Below, piece by piece: positions 45,035 to 53,326 of a stretch of DNA of 64,000 bases (the first letter of the stretch is position 1; every line of letters starts with the position of its first letter). A program made the translations under genes and the position numbers. This stretch comes from Salinicoccus hispanicus (GTDB lineage: Bacteria > Bacillota > Bacilli > Staphylococcales > Salinicoccaceae), in assembly GCF_009831115.1 (NCBI RefSeq), contig NZ_WUUK01000001.1, forward strand, positions 682,001 to 746,000. The letters run 5' to 3'. The notes beneath the pieces are model-generated. The model saw nothing but the letters and a program-made list of their open reading frames with translations. It did no database searches and had not been told where the DNA came from.

Positions 45035-45268
45035 ATGAAAAGCCCTATCAGAATATATATGGCGACCTATTTCGTCGTTCTCTCCATACTCTACCTGACC
45101 ATCCGGTATACGACATTCGAAATGCGCCCTGCAATATTCATCGTCCTCTCCCTCCTGCTGATCATCTCGACTGCAGCCAGCATGCGATTCCGGGATGGCC
45201 GGGGCACGATGGAGTGGACCATTCTATTTCTTACGGTCATCATGCTGCTGTCATTTCTAATAAAATAG
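45035..45268 (+). CDS. Small two-helix membrane protein
   Basis: 77 residues from the ATG at 45035 (MKSPIRIYMATYFVVLSILY). The longer frame from 44990 is rejected because it overlaps the divergent gene and has no ribosome site; GGAAAGG lies a little far upstream of 45035. Hydrophobic helices at about 8-24, 32-48 and 60-76, separated by a charged RFRDGRG loop. No family recognised. It ends in a short hairpin shared with the convergent phosphoesterase gene. Confidence 0.6.
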   Translation: MKSPIRIYMATYFVVLSILYLTIRYTTFEMRPAIFIVLSLLLIISTAASMRFRDGRGTMEWTILFLTVIMLLSFLIK

Positions 45269-45285
45269 ACCAGGCGCCCCCTGGT

Positions 45286-45774
45286 CTACAGTGTATCCAA
45301 ATCTATTTCCCGCAATACTTGATGGTCTCTGCTCAGGAAAGTGACAATATTGCTTGAAGTGTCGAGCACTGCGTAGGATTCTTGCAATTCACCTTTGGAG
45401 TTGGAAATACTGCCCGGATTGATGCAGTAGATGTCACCGACCTTCTCAGCCTTTGCAACGTGGGAATGGCCATAGAATGCATACTTTGCCTCGTATTCAC
45501 GGGCACGGTCGGCAAGGATTTCACGGCTCTTTTTGATGTCGTAATAATGACCGTGTGTATAGAAAGTCCGTGCTTCTTCATTATAGCCTTCGACCGGGTA
45601 ACGGCTGTCGGTGTCGACATTACCCGCTACACGCTCGAAGTGTGCCATTTCCGTATCATCATAGCTGAATTCACTGTCACCCAGATGAATGTTCAATTCT
45701 CCGGCATTCCTGCCGAACGCTTCGTACCCTATGCCCTGCTCGCCGTGGTTGTCACTGACAATCAGTATTTTCAT
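45286..45774 (-). CDS. YfcE/MJ0936-type metallophosphoesterase
   Basis: 162 residues from the ATG at 45774 after GAGGGGTGACAGGA. Calcineurin-like motifs: MKILIVSDNHGEQ (D-x-H), HLGDSEFS (GD), VAGNVDTDSR (GNxD), FYTHGHYYDI and YGHSHVAKAE (the metal-binding histidines). MJ0936/YfcE proteins hydrolyse phosphodiesters in vitro; the physiological substrate is unclear. It lies just after rdgB with the ribosome site inside the end of rdgB, as in staphylococci. Confidence 0.9.
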   Translation of the reverse strand: MKILIVSDNHGEQGIGYEAFGRNAGELNIHLGDSEFSYDDTEMAHFERVAGNVDTDSRYPVEGYNEEARTFYTHGHYYDIKKSREILADRAREYEAKYAFYGHSHVAKAEKVGDIYCINPGSISNSKGELQESYAVLDTSSNIVTFLSRDHQVLREIDLDTL

Positions 45775-45779
45775 TCCTG

Positions 45780-46382
45780 TCACCCCTCATTATATCGTAT
45801 GAGTACATTAAAGACTTCCTTATCCTCCATCAGACGATCGAGTGCATTTCTTCTATGACTTATTTCCCCTTTTTCTTCGGTGCTAATCATGCCGAGCAGT
45901 CTGCCATCTTCTGTTCTGAATAGAGGATCATAGCCGAAACCGTGCTCTCCTTCAGGCGACTCCAATACTTCGCCATGCAGTTCACCGGTATATGTTCTTG
46001 TCTCCATACCCGGAATCGCCAGAGCGATGGCACTTGTGAAATGGGCGTGGCGATCACTTACCCCTTCGAGTGCAGAAAGCAGTTTCCTGTTGTTTTCTTC
46101 ATCCGTCGCATCTGGTCCTGCGTACCTGGCAGAGTAGACACCAGGAGCATCCTCCAGTGCATCGACCGAAAGGCCGGAATCATCGCTCACGACCGGCATA
46201 TCAAGTGCCTCTGCAGCGGCTTCCGCCTTCAGTACAGCATTGCCGATGAAAGTGTCTTCCGTCTCTTCCACTGAAAAATCAGGCAGGATTTCCTTGATGC
46301 CTATAATGTCATGATTCGGGAAAATCGCTTGGAAATCATTGATCTTTCCTTTATTGCCACTGGCCACTACTATCTTCACCAT
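45780..46382 (-). CDS. rdgB: XTP/dITP diphosphatase (RdgB/HAM1)
   Basis: Removes non-canonical purine nucleoside triphosphates (ITP, XTP). 200 residues. Motifs KIVVASGNKGKINDFQAIF at the N-terminus, PVVSDDSGLSVDALEDAPGV (substrate pocket, catalytic Asp), YSARYAGPDATDEENNRKLL, and GFGYDPLFRTEDGRLLGMIS near the end. Directly follows murI (1 bp gap). Confidence 0.95.
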   Translation of the reverse strand: MVKIVVASGNKGKINDFQAIFPNHDIIGIKEILPDFSVEETEDTFIGNAVLKAEAAAEALDMPVVSDDSGLSVDALEDAPGVYSARYAGPDATDEENNRKLLSALEGVSDRHAHFTSAIALAIPGMETRTYTGELHGEVLESPEGEHGFGYDPLFRTEDGRLLGMISTEEKGEISHRRNALDRLMEDKEVFNVLIRYNEG

Positions 46383-46383
46383 A

Positions 46384-47190
46384 CTATTCCTCCTTCAGTT
46401 CAACTTGTTCCAGCCTGTATTCGATGAAAGGCATCCAGTCTTTCAGTATATACTCGAAACGCCCGGTCTCACCATTGACGATCATCAGATGTTCAGGATT
46501 CGATTGGGGGGATGCATGCCCCTTGAGCATGGTCAGCATCGCACTGACCTCGCGGGCAGTCTCATAACCGGAATCGATCACTTTTTTCCTGCCGTAGAAA
46601 TAATCTTTGATTTCATCGGCCAGCAGGGGATAGTGTGTGCATCCGAGGATGACTGTATCGGCTCTTGTATCTGCAAGATGCTTCAATGTCTGGTGGAGTA
46701 CGATGCGTACAACCACCTTGTCCTTGTATCTCAGCTCTTCTACAAGTGGGACAAACTTCGGGCAGGCGGTACTCTGTATTTTGAAGCGGTGGCTGATCTG
46801 ATGGATTGCTTTCGGATAGGCACCGGAAGCGACAGTCCCTTCAGTGGCCAGAACAATGACATCCTGGTTCGAACTGCTCTGTATGGCACTCCTTGCCCCT
46901 GGATTGATGACGCCGATGACAGGAATGTCATATCTCTTCTCAAGAATGTGCAGCGCCGCTGCGGTTGCCGTATTGCAGGCCACAACCAGCATCTTGATGC
47001 CCCGGCTGACAAGATGATCAGCAACCTGCAGTGTAAAGCGTCTGACCTCCTCCATGGAACGGCTGCCATAGGGACACCGGTCGAGATCTCCGAAATAGAC
47101 GATCGACTCATCCGGCAGCTGTCTCATGATCTCCTTGGCGACAGTCAGACCGCCAACACCTGAATCCATGACACCGATCGGCCTATTCAT
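46384..47190 (-). CDS. murI: Glutamate racemase
   Basis: Makes D-glutamate for peptidoglycan. 268 residues from the ATG at 47190 (MNRPIGVMDSGVGGLTVAKE), which overlaps the stop of the MarR gene by 8 bp. The frame is open further into that gene, but the family begins here. Catalytic cysteines lie in VVACNTATAAAL and ILGCTHYPLLADEI. The DSGVGGLT motif binds substrate. Co-transcribed with rdgB and the YfcE-type gene. Confidence 0.96.
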   Translation of the reverse strand: MNRPIGVMDSGVGGLTVAKEIMRQLPDESIVYFGDLDRCPYGSRSMEEVRRFTLQVADHLVSRGIKMLVVACNTATAAALHILEKRYDIPVIGVINPGARSAIQSSSNQDVIVLATEGTVASGAYPKAIHQISHRFKIQSTACPKFVPLVEELRYKDKVVVRIVLHQTLKHLADTRADTVILGCTHYPLLADEIKDYFYGRKKVIDSGYETAREVSAMLTMLKGHASPQSNPEHLMIVNGETGRFEYILKDWMPFIEYRLEQVELKEE

Positions 47191-47626
47191 CGCTCTTTTT
47201 TTCACTTTCATGCAGTATCGATTCCAGAATGCCGGGCAGCATATCACGCTCTTCAGAGGAAAGGTGGTCTGTTATTTCAGATATGTATGAAACACGTTTT
47301 GCTATGACTTCCTTGATGATCTGCAGTCCTTTATCCTTCATGAGGACAAGGACAATACGCTTGTCCTTCTCATACTTCTGTCTTTCGACAAACCCGCCGT
47401 TCTCCAGCTTATCGACGATATCCGTCGTTGTGGAATGTGCCAGATCAAGCCTGTTCGACAGCTCGCCGATTGTAATGCCGACCTTGTCATCCACCCACTG
47501 CAGGGCCACAAACTGCAAAGGAGACAATTCATACTTCTTAAGTATCTCCCGGCCATGACTTTTCACATGCGCCGATATATACCTTATTGATTTTTCTATG
47601 GATATGATGGATTCTCTATCGCTCAT
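47183..47626 (-). CDS. MarR-family transcriptional regulator
   Basis: 147 residues from the ATG at 47626 (MSDRESIISIEKSIRYI), after GAAGGA. Winged-helix core: LSPLQFVALQWV, ITIGELSNRLDLAHSTTTDI (recognition helix), VDKLENGGFVERQKYEKDKR and the wing RIVLVLMKDKG. No cysteine switch is seen. It overlaps murI and heads the murI-rdgB-yfcE unit, a context seen in staphylococci. Ligand unknown. Confidence 0.88.
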   Translation of the reverse strand: MSDRESIISIEKSIRYISAHVKSHGREILKKYELSPLQFVALQWVDDKVGITIGELSNRLDLAHSTTTDIVDKLENGGFVERQKYEKDKRIVLVLMKDKGLQIIKEVIAKRVSYISEITDHLSSEERDMLPGILESILHESEKKSDE

Positions 47627-47674
47627 TGACCCCAGTCCTTCTTGATTATTTCTTCTATTATAACGTAATTGAAA

Positions 47675-47705
47675 ATAAAAAAATAGGAAGAGCAGCGCTC
47701 TTCCC
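47675..47705 (-). terminator. Terminator of sdhCAB
   Basis: Minus strand GGAAGAGC, loop GCT, GCTCTTCC, followed by TATTTTTTTATTTT. Just after the sdhB stop at 47714. Confidence 0.88.
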
Positions 47706-47713
47706 ATTACAGC

Positions 47714-48478
47714 CTATTCTACTTCGTGGTCGCTTCCGAAGAAGGATTTGAACATATGGAAGCTTGTTTCCCTCTGCATTGCAGCAATGGACGTCGTCAA
47801 AGGAATTCCTTTCGGGCACGCCTTGACACAGTTCTGTGCCATACCGCATTCAGCGACGCCGCCTGCACCCATCAGTGCATCGAGGCGTTCATTCTTGTTC
47901 ATGCTGCCTGTCGGATGCAGGTTGAACAGTCTGACCTGACTGATTGGTGCTGCACCCATGAAATCGGAACTGTCGTTGACGTTCGGACATACTTCAAGGC
48001 ATACACCGCAAGTCATGCATTTTGATAGCTCATAGGCTGTCTGGCGCTTCTTCTCAGGCATTCTTGGTCCAGGACCAAGGTCGTACGTACCATCGATCGG
48101 CACCCACGCCTTGACACGTTTCAGGCTGTCGAACATGAATGTACGGTCGACCTGAAGATCTTTCACGATCGGGAAAGTGGACATCGGTTCGAGCTTCACC
48201 GGCTGTTCCAGCTGGTCCACCAGTGCGGTACACGACTGTCGTGCACTGCCGTTGATCACCATGGAACAGGCGCCGCAGACCTCCTCGAGACAGTTCATAT
48301 CCCAAGTGACAGGTGTCGTTTTCTCACCTTTTGTATTGACGGGATTCCTCTGGATTTCCATCAGCGCGCTGATGACATTCATATTCTCACGATAAGGGAC
48401 TTCGAACTCTTCCCAGTACGATTTTGCATCTGTATGTTCCTGACGCTTTATACTGAACTTGATCATTTTTTCACTCAT
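47714..48478 (-). CDS. sdhB: Succinate dehydrogenase iron-sulfur subunit
   Basis: 254 residues. The [2Fe-2S] ligands are in NCLEEVCGACSMVINGSARQ plus the following SC. The C-terminal clusters are in CMTCGVCLEVCPNVND and CVKACPKGIPLT. Carries electrons from SdhA to the membrane cytochrome in complex II. The ATG immediately follows the sdhA stop (TAGATG). Confidence 0.97.
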   Translation of the reverse strand: MSEKMIKFSIKRQEHTDAKSYWEEFEVPYRENMNVISALMEIQRNPVNTKGEKTTPVTWDMNCLEEVCGACSMVINGSARQSCTALVDQLEQPVKLEPMSTFPIVKDLQVDRTFMFDSLKRVKAWVPIDGTYDLGPGPRMPEKKRQTAYELSKCMTCGVCLEVCPNVNDSSDFMGAAPISQVRLFNLHPTGSMNKNERLDALMGAGGVAECGMAQNCVKACPKGIPLTTSIAAMQRETSFHMFKSFFGSDHEVE

Positions 48479-50248
48479 CTATTTTTTAGCACTCCCTTCA
48501 GCCTTTTTCGAGTAATCTCTTTTACGAGGCGGGATGAGGCTTGTATCAACATCTTCGTATTCGAAACGCGGTGCTTCCAGTGGGCCTTCGAAATATGCTT
48601 TTGTTGTTTTGAGCCATTCTTCGTCATTCCGTTCAGGGAAATCAGGTTTGAAATGCGCCCCACGGGATTCGTTCCTGTTGTATGCTCCGATCGTGATGAC
48701 ACGTGCAAGCACAAGCATATTCCATAGCTGGCGAGTAAAGAACGCAGCCTGGTTGCTCCACTTTTTAGTATCATTGATGTTTATCCGCTTGTAGCGGTCC
48801 ATCAGTTCGACAATACGTTTGTCTGTTTCAAGCAGCTTGTCATTGTGGCGGACAACTGTAACATTATCCGTCATAAGTTCGCCAAGCTCCTTGTGGATGA
48901 CGTAAGCGTTCTCATCTCCATCCATGTTCATTATACCATCAAACTTCTCCTGCTCAGCTTTCACATGCTTCTCAAAGACGGAGTCATCCAGATCCTCATA
49001 AGTGGAATCAAGACCTTTGACGTACTGGATTGCATTCGGTCCAGCGACCATGCCGCCGTATATTGCGGACAATAGCGAGTTCGCCCCGAGTCTATTGCCA
49101 CCATGCTGGGAATAGTCGCACTCCCCTGCTGCAAACAGCCCAGGAATGTTTGTCATCTGATCATAATCCACATACAGGCCGCCCATTGAATAGTGGACTG
49201 CCGGGAAAATCTTCATCGGTACTTTGCGCGGGTCGTCACCTGTGAACTTCTCATAGATTTCGATGATACCGCCGAGTTTCACGTCAAGCTCATGCGGATC
49301 TTTATGTGAAAGGTCGAGGTACACCATGTTCTCTCCATTGATGCCGAGCTTCTGGTTGACGCAGACGTCGAAGATTTCGCGTGTGGCGATATCACGTGGA
49401 ACGAGGTTTCCGTAGTCCGGATATTTCTCTTCGAGGAAGTACCATGGCTTGCCATCTTTATATGTCCAGATACGACCGCCTTCTCCGCGTGCCGATTCAC
49501 TCATCAGTCTCAGTTTATCGTCGCCCGGGATTGCTGTCGGGTGGATCTGGATGAATTCTCCATTTGCATAGATTGCACCCTGCTGATACACAACAGATGC
49601 TGCAGATCCGGTGTTGATCATGGAATTGGTGGATTTGCCGAAGATGATCCCCGGCCCGCCTGTCGCCATGATGACCGCATCCGACTTGAATGTTTCGATG
49701 TTGGCACTTGTGACTTCCTGTGCTGTAATTCCGCGTGCACGCCCCTCGTCGTCGAGTACTGCACCAAGAAATTCCCAGCCTTCAAACTTTCTTACGAGGC
49801 CATCCACTTCATAGCTTCTGACCTGCTCATCCAGTGCATACAGGAGCTGCTGTCCTGTCGTTGCCCCGGCAAATGCCGTCCTGTGGTGCAGCGTACCGCC
49901 GAACCTTCTGAAGTCGAGCAGACCTTCAGCTGTTCGGTTGAACATGACACCCATACGGTCGAGCAGGTGGATGATCTGTGGTGCCGCTTCGGTCATTTCT
50001 TTGACCGGCGGCTGATTGGCCAGAAAATCCCCGCCGTATACCGTGTCGTCAAAATGGATTGATGGAGAGTCGCCCTCACCTTTAGTGTTGACTGCTCCAT
50101 TGATTCCGCCTTGCGCACATACGGAGTGAGAACGTTTTACCGGCACAATCGAGAACAGGTCTACCTCAGCACCTGCCTCAGCTGCTTTTATCGTTGCCAT
50201 CAGTCCGGCGAGTCCGCCACCGACAACGATGATTTTATCATTAGCCAT
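48479..50248 (-). CDS. sdhA: Succinate dehydrogenase flavoprotein subunit
   Basis: 589 residues from the ATG at 50248 (MANDKIIVVGGGLAGLMATI), after GGAGTGG. The FAD fold GGGLAGL is at the N-terminus. HSVCAQGGINGAVN holds the flavin-linking His region, and the catalytic Arg block is SESARGEGGRIWTY. GLFAAGECDYSQHGGNRLGA is another signature. Oxidises succinate to fumarate. Confidence 0.97.
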   Translation of the reverse strand: MANDKIIVVGGGLAGLMATIKAAEAGAEVDLFSIVPVKRSHSVCAQGGINGAVNTKGEGDSPSIHFDDTVYGGDFLANQPPVKEMTEAAPQIIHLLDRMGVMFNRTAEGLLDFRRFGGTLHHRTAFAGATTGQQLLYALDEQVRSYEVDGLVRKFEGWEFLGAVLDDEGRARGITAQEVTSANIETFKSDAVIMATGGPGIIFGKSTNSMINTGSAASVVYQQGAIYANGEFIQIHPTAIPGDDKLRLMSESARGEGGRIWTYKDGKPWYFLEEKYPDYGNLVPRDIATREIFDVCVNQKLGINGENMVYLDLSHKDPHELDVKLGGIIEIYEKFTGDDPRKVPMKIFPAVHYSMGGLYVDYDQMTNIPGLFAAGECDYSQHGGNRLGANSLLSAIYGGMVAGPNAIQYVKGLDSTYEDLDDSVFEKHVKAEQEKFDGIMNMDGDENAYVIHKELGELMTDNVTVVRHNDKLLETDKRIVELMDRYKRININDTKKWSNQAAFFTRQLWNMLVLARVITIGAYNRNESRGAHFKPDFPERNDEEWLKTTKAYFEGPLEAPRFEYEDVDTSLIPPRKRDYSKKAEGSAKK

Positions 50249-50263
50249 TCTGTCCACTCCTTA

Positions 50264-50875
50264 TTAGATAAATGCCAAAATTGCCTGTATACCGATGAAG
50301 CTCACAACTACAAAGATGACGGCAGATACATAGCTCATTACGCGCTGTGATCTGTCGGATTGTGTGAAGCCCCATGTCACCATGAATGACCATAGGCCAT
50401 TGGCGAAGTGGTATACTGTCGCGATGATACCGATGATGTAGAATACCAGCCATGCCGGATTTGCGACAATCTGATGGACCATGTCAAAGTCCACTTCTGT
50501 TCCAAAGAATACCTGCACTCTCGTCTGGTAGACGTGTATGGCGATGAATATGAAGGCGATTACACCGCTGACCCTCTGGAAAAGGAACATCCAGTTTCTG
50601 AATGTGCTATATGTACCCACATTATATCTCGCAGTGAACGCAATATAAATACCGTAGATACCATGAAACAGAATCGGAATATATATTACAAATATCTCCA
50701 GAAACAGTACAAACGGCAGACTGCCCATGAATTCCGAAGCTGTATTGAACGCCTCTTCACTGCGGGTTGCAGTGTGGTTGACCAGCAGGTGCTGAATCAG
50801 AAAAACACCTAGTGGTATGACTCCCAATAAAGAATGAAGACGTCTGATCGCAAAGCTTGAATCTTGTTTCGACAC
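50264..50875 (-). CDS. sdhC: Succinate dehydrogenase cytochrome b558 subunit
   Basis: 203 residues, GTG start at 50875 after AGGGGGGAATTCGA. Five hydrophobic helices. Haem-ligand histidines are expected in RLHSLLGVIPLGVFLIQHLL, YIPILFHGIYGIYI, FIAIHVYQTR and VYHFANGLWSF. Anchors SdhAB to the membrane and reduces menaquinone. First gene of sdhCAB, with its own promoter. Confidence 0.95.
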   Translation of the reverse strand: MSKQDSSFAIRRLHSLLGVIPLGVFLIQHLLVNHTATRSEEAFNTASEFMGSLPFVLFLEIFVIYIPILFHGIYGIYIAFTARYNVGTYSTFRNWMFLFQRVSGVIAFIFIAIHVYQTRVQVFFGTEVDFDMVHQIVANPAWLVFYIIGIIATVYHFANGLWSFMVTWGFTQSDRSQRVMSYVSAVIFVVVSFIGIQAILAFI

Positions 50876-50922
50876 TCGAATTCCCCCCTAACTCTCCAAT
50901 GAAATAAGTTTACACAAGAACC

Positions 50923-50951
50923 ATTTTACTCCCAAGGTATACATAAATCAA
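50923..50951 (-). promoter_or_regulatory. Promoter of sdhCAB
   Basis: Minus strand TTGATT (50946-50951), 17-bp spacer, TAAAAT (50923-50928), about 50 bp before sdhC. Confidence 0.6.
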
Positions 50952-51004
50952 GGCGACCCCGAAGGTTACATGAAAAAATATTGAGAAAATTAAAGCCTAT
51001 GATA

Positions 51005-52774
51005 TCAGGCATTAAGCGCTTCCAGTATCCGTTCTGCGATTGGGGCAGGAATACCGATTTCAGTGAAATCCTCGACTTGCTTCTCGCTCATTCTTTTTAT
51101 TGATCCGAAATGGGTGAGCAGCTTCTGCTTGCGCTTTGGACCCACGCCTTCAATATCATCCAGTCTTGAAGTGACGGACGTCTTGCGGCGTGTATTCCTA
51201 TGAAAGCTGATGGCAAACCTGTGGACCTCATCCTGTATGCGCTGCAGCAGATAGAACTCCTGTGAATTCTTCTTCAGCGGTACAATTGCCGCCTGGTCTC
51301 CGTAAAGCAGTTCCGCTGTCTTATGCTTATCATTTTTGGCGAGTCCGGCGACCGGTATATCGAGCGACAGTTCATCGAGGAGGACAGCTTTGACCGTGTT
51401 CATATGGCCGACACCACCGTCGACAATGATCATATCGGGCAGAGGGAGCCCCTCTTTCCGCACACGCGTATACCTGCGTCTCACCGCTTCTGCCATCGAA
51501 GCATAGTCATCGGGCTGGGTGACAGTTCTGATCTTGTACTTCCGGTAGTCCTTCTTGCTTGGTTTTCCATCGACAAACGACACCATGACACTGACCGGGT
51601 CGACGCCCTGAATATTCGAGTTGTCGAATGCCTCTATGCGGATCGGTGTCTCGATATTGAGCACTTCGCCCAGACGATCGATGGCACCGGTGGTCCGTGC
51701 CTCATCCTTCTCGATCATTTCAAATTTGTTTTCAAGAGCGATTTCAGCATTCTTCGTTGCCAGATCAACCATCTCCCGCTTCTGGCCCCTTTTAGGCTGT
51801 ACGACAGTCACAGGCAGGTATTGATCGATGACCTCCTGATCAAGGCCATTGGCAATATGCACTTCTTTAGGCAGCAGGTTTGATTTCAGGTCATAGAACT
51901 GGGCGATATACCTGAAGAATTCTTCCTGTACATCGTCATTGATCGGGAACATGTCCGCCTTCTTCTCGATCAGATTGCCGTTTCTGATCAGCAGTACGGA
52001 TACAGCCATCCAGCCTTTTGACACACTGAAGCCGAAGCAGTCCCTTGCGGTGACATCCTTCGTCATCATCTTCTGCTTGTTCATCGTTGCTTCGATATGC
52101 CCGAGAAGATCCCTGTATTCCTTGGCTTTTTCAAACTCCAGGTTTTCAGATGCCACTGCCATCTTCTCCTTGAGTTCATCGACAATCTGTTTCGTCTCCC
52201 CATTCAGGAACCGGGTGATGCCATCAATCATTTCCTTGTACTGTTCTGCCTCGACATCGTAGACACATGGACCCAGACACTGGCCGATATGGTAGTACAG
52301 ACACAGTTTATCCGGCATTGTATTGCATTTGCGGAGCGGGTAGATGCGGTCGAGCAGCTTTTTGGTCTCATGTGCACTGTACGCATTCGGATAGGGTCCG
52401 AAATATGTACCGGTGGAAGGCTTGACCGTTCTTGTGACAATCAGCTTCGGGTGCCTTTCCTTTGTGATCTTGATGAAGGGATAGCTCTTGTCGTCCTTGA
52501 GCAGGATGTTATATCTCGGGTAGTGCTTCTTGATCAGATTCAGCTCAAGCAGCAGCGATTCGACTTCGGAATTGGTCACTATGAAGTCGAAATCGACAAT
52601 CTCCTTGACCAGCCGCATCGTCTTCTCATCGTGCGCACCAGTAAAGTATGACCTGACCCTGTTTCTCAGATTTTTGGCTTTGCCGACATAGATGACGATG
52701 CCATGCCGGTCCTTCATCAGGTAGCAGCCGGGTTCAGTCGGCAGCACTGACAGTTTAAGTTTAAGTTCTTCCAT
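51005..52774 (-). CDS. uvrC: UvrABC system protein C
   Basis: Endonuclease that incises DNA on both sides of a lesion. 589 residues. The GIY-YIG nuclease is at the N-terminus ([20 protein letters not shown]), the UVR domain near residues 200-235 ([20 protein letters not shown]), the RNase H-like UvrC domain in the middle ([24 protein letters not shown]), and the helix-hairpin-helix pair at the end ([20 protein letters not shown]). ATG at 52774 after AGAGGG. Between trxA and sdhCAB, as in staphylococci. Confidence 0.97.
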   Translation of the reverse strand: MEELKLKLSVLPTEPGCYLMKDRHGIVIYVGKAKNLRNRVRSYFTGAHDEKTMRLVKEIVDFDFIVTNSEVESLLLELNLIKKHYPRYNILLKDDKSYPFIKITKERHPKLIVTRTVKPSTGTYFGPYPNAYSAHETKKLLDRIYPLRKCNTMPDKLCLYYHIGQCLGPCVYDVEAEQYKEMIDGITRFLNGETKQIVDELKEKMAVASENLEFEKAKEYRDLLGHIEATMNKQKMMTKDVTARDCFGFSVSKGWMAVSVLLIRNGNLIEKKADMFPINDDVQEEFFRYIAQFYDLKSNLLPKEVHIANGLDQEVIDQYLPVTVVQPKRGQKREMVDLATKNAEIALENKFEMIEKDEARTTGAIDRLGEVLNIETPIRIEAFDNSNIQGVDPVSVMVSFVDGKPSKKDYRKYKIRTVTQPDDYASMAEAVRRRYTRVRKEGLPLPDMIIVDGGVGHMNTVKAVLLDELSLDIPVAGLAKNDKHKTAELLYGDQAAIVPLKKNSQEFYLLQRIQDEVHRFAISFHRNTRRKTSVTSRLDDIEGVGPKRKQKLLTHFGSIKRMSEKQVEDFTEIGIPAPIAERILEALNA

Positions 52775-52799
52775 AATGATCCCTCTACATATATATTAT

Positions 52800-52823
52800 A
52801 AAAAAGCCGCCCGAAGGCGGCTG
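52800..52823 (-). terminator. Terminator of trxA
   Basis: Minus strand AGCCGCC, loop TTCG, GGCGGCT, then TTTTTT. It ends about 25 bp before uvrC. Confidence 0.9.
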
Positions 52824-52831
52824 TCTTTAAA

Positions 52832-53146
52832 TTATGAGTGCTTTTCAATAAGTGAAACGAGCTGTTCTTTCGGCTGGAAGCCGACAACTTTATCAACAGG
52901 TTCTCCATCTTTGAAGAGGATGAGTGTTGGAATGCTCATTACTTCGTATTCACTGGCTGTAGCCTGGTTATCATCAACATTCAATTTAGCGATGTCAGCT
53001 TTGCCTTCGACATCCTGTGCAACTTCTTCAAGTACAGGAGCGATCATTTTACAAGGTCCGCACCATGGTGCCCAGAAGTCCACCAATTTTAGTCCACTTT
53101 CCACTTCTTGTTTGAAATTCTGATCATTCACTTCTATAATTGCCAT
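52832..53146 (-). CDS. trxA: Thioredoxin
   Basis: 104 residues with the redox motif WAPWCGPCKM near residues 28-37 and the cis-Pro region SIPTLILFKDGEPVDKVVGF. General cytosolic disulfide reductant. ATG at 53146 after AATGGAGG. Own promoter and terminator. Confidence 0.97.
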   Translation of the reverse strand: MAIIEVNDQNFKQEVESGLKLVDFWAPWCGPCKMIAPVLEEVAQDVEGKADIAKLNVDDNQATASEYEVMSIPTLILFKDGEPVDKVVGFQPKEQLVSLIEKHS

Positions 53147-53180
53147 TTGAAATTACCTCCATTGTGTTGATTATGTTCCA

Positions 53181-53210
53181 ATTATACCATGAGGATATAT
53201 AAATCCTCAA
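53181..53210 (-). promoter_or_regulatory. Promoter of trxA with a dyad over the -35 region
   Basis: Minus strand TTGAGG (53205-53210), 18-bp spacer, perfect TATAAT (53181-53186). The palindrome TGAGGAT-N6-ATCCTCA (53190-53209) fills the spacer and -35 box, so a repressor bound there would block the promoter. Confidence 0.5.
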
Positions 53211-53219
53211 TCTTACTGC

Positions 53220-53318
53220 CTATGCAAAGAACATCAGGTAGACGATCCCGCTGAGAAACATCAAAATTGCGACTGCAATCAGTACTTTCGCGAGTTTGTA
53301 CATATCAAAATTATCCAT
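53220..53318 (-). CDS. 32-residue single-helix membrane peptide after mutS2
   Basis: Starts MDNFDMYKLAKVLIAVAILM and ends YLMFFA. One transmembrane helix, short polar N-terminus. The ATG at 53318 has a strong AGGGGG site that overlaps the mutS2 stop, so it is translated from the mutS2 message. Too short for standard gene callers. No family recognised. Confidence 0.65.
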   Translation of the reverse strand: MDNFDMYKLAKVLIAVAILMFLSGIVYLMFFA

Positions 53319-53326
53319 AGGACCCC

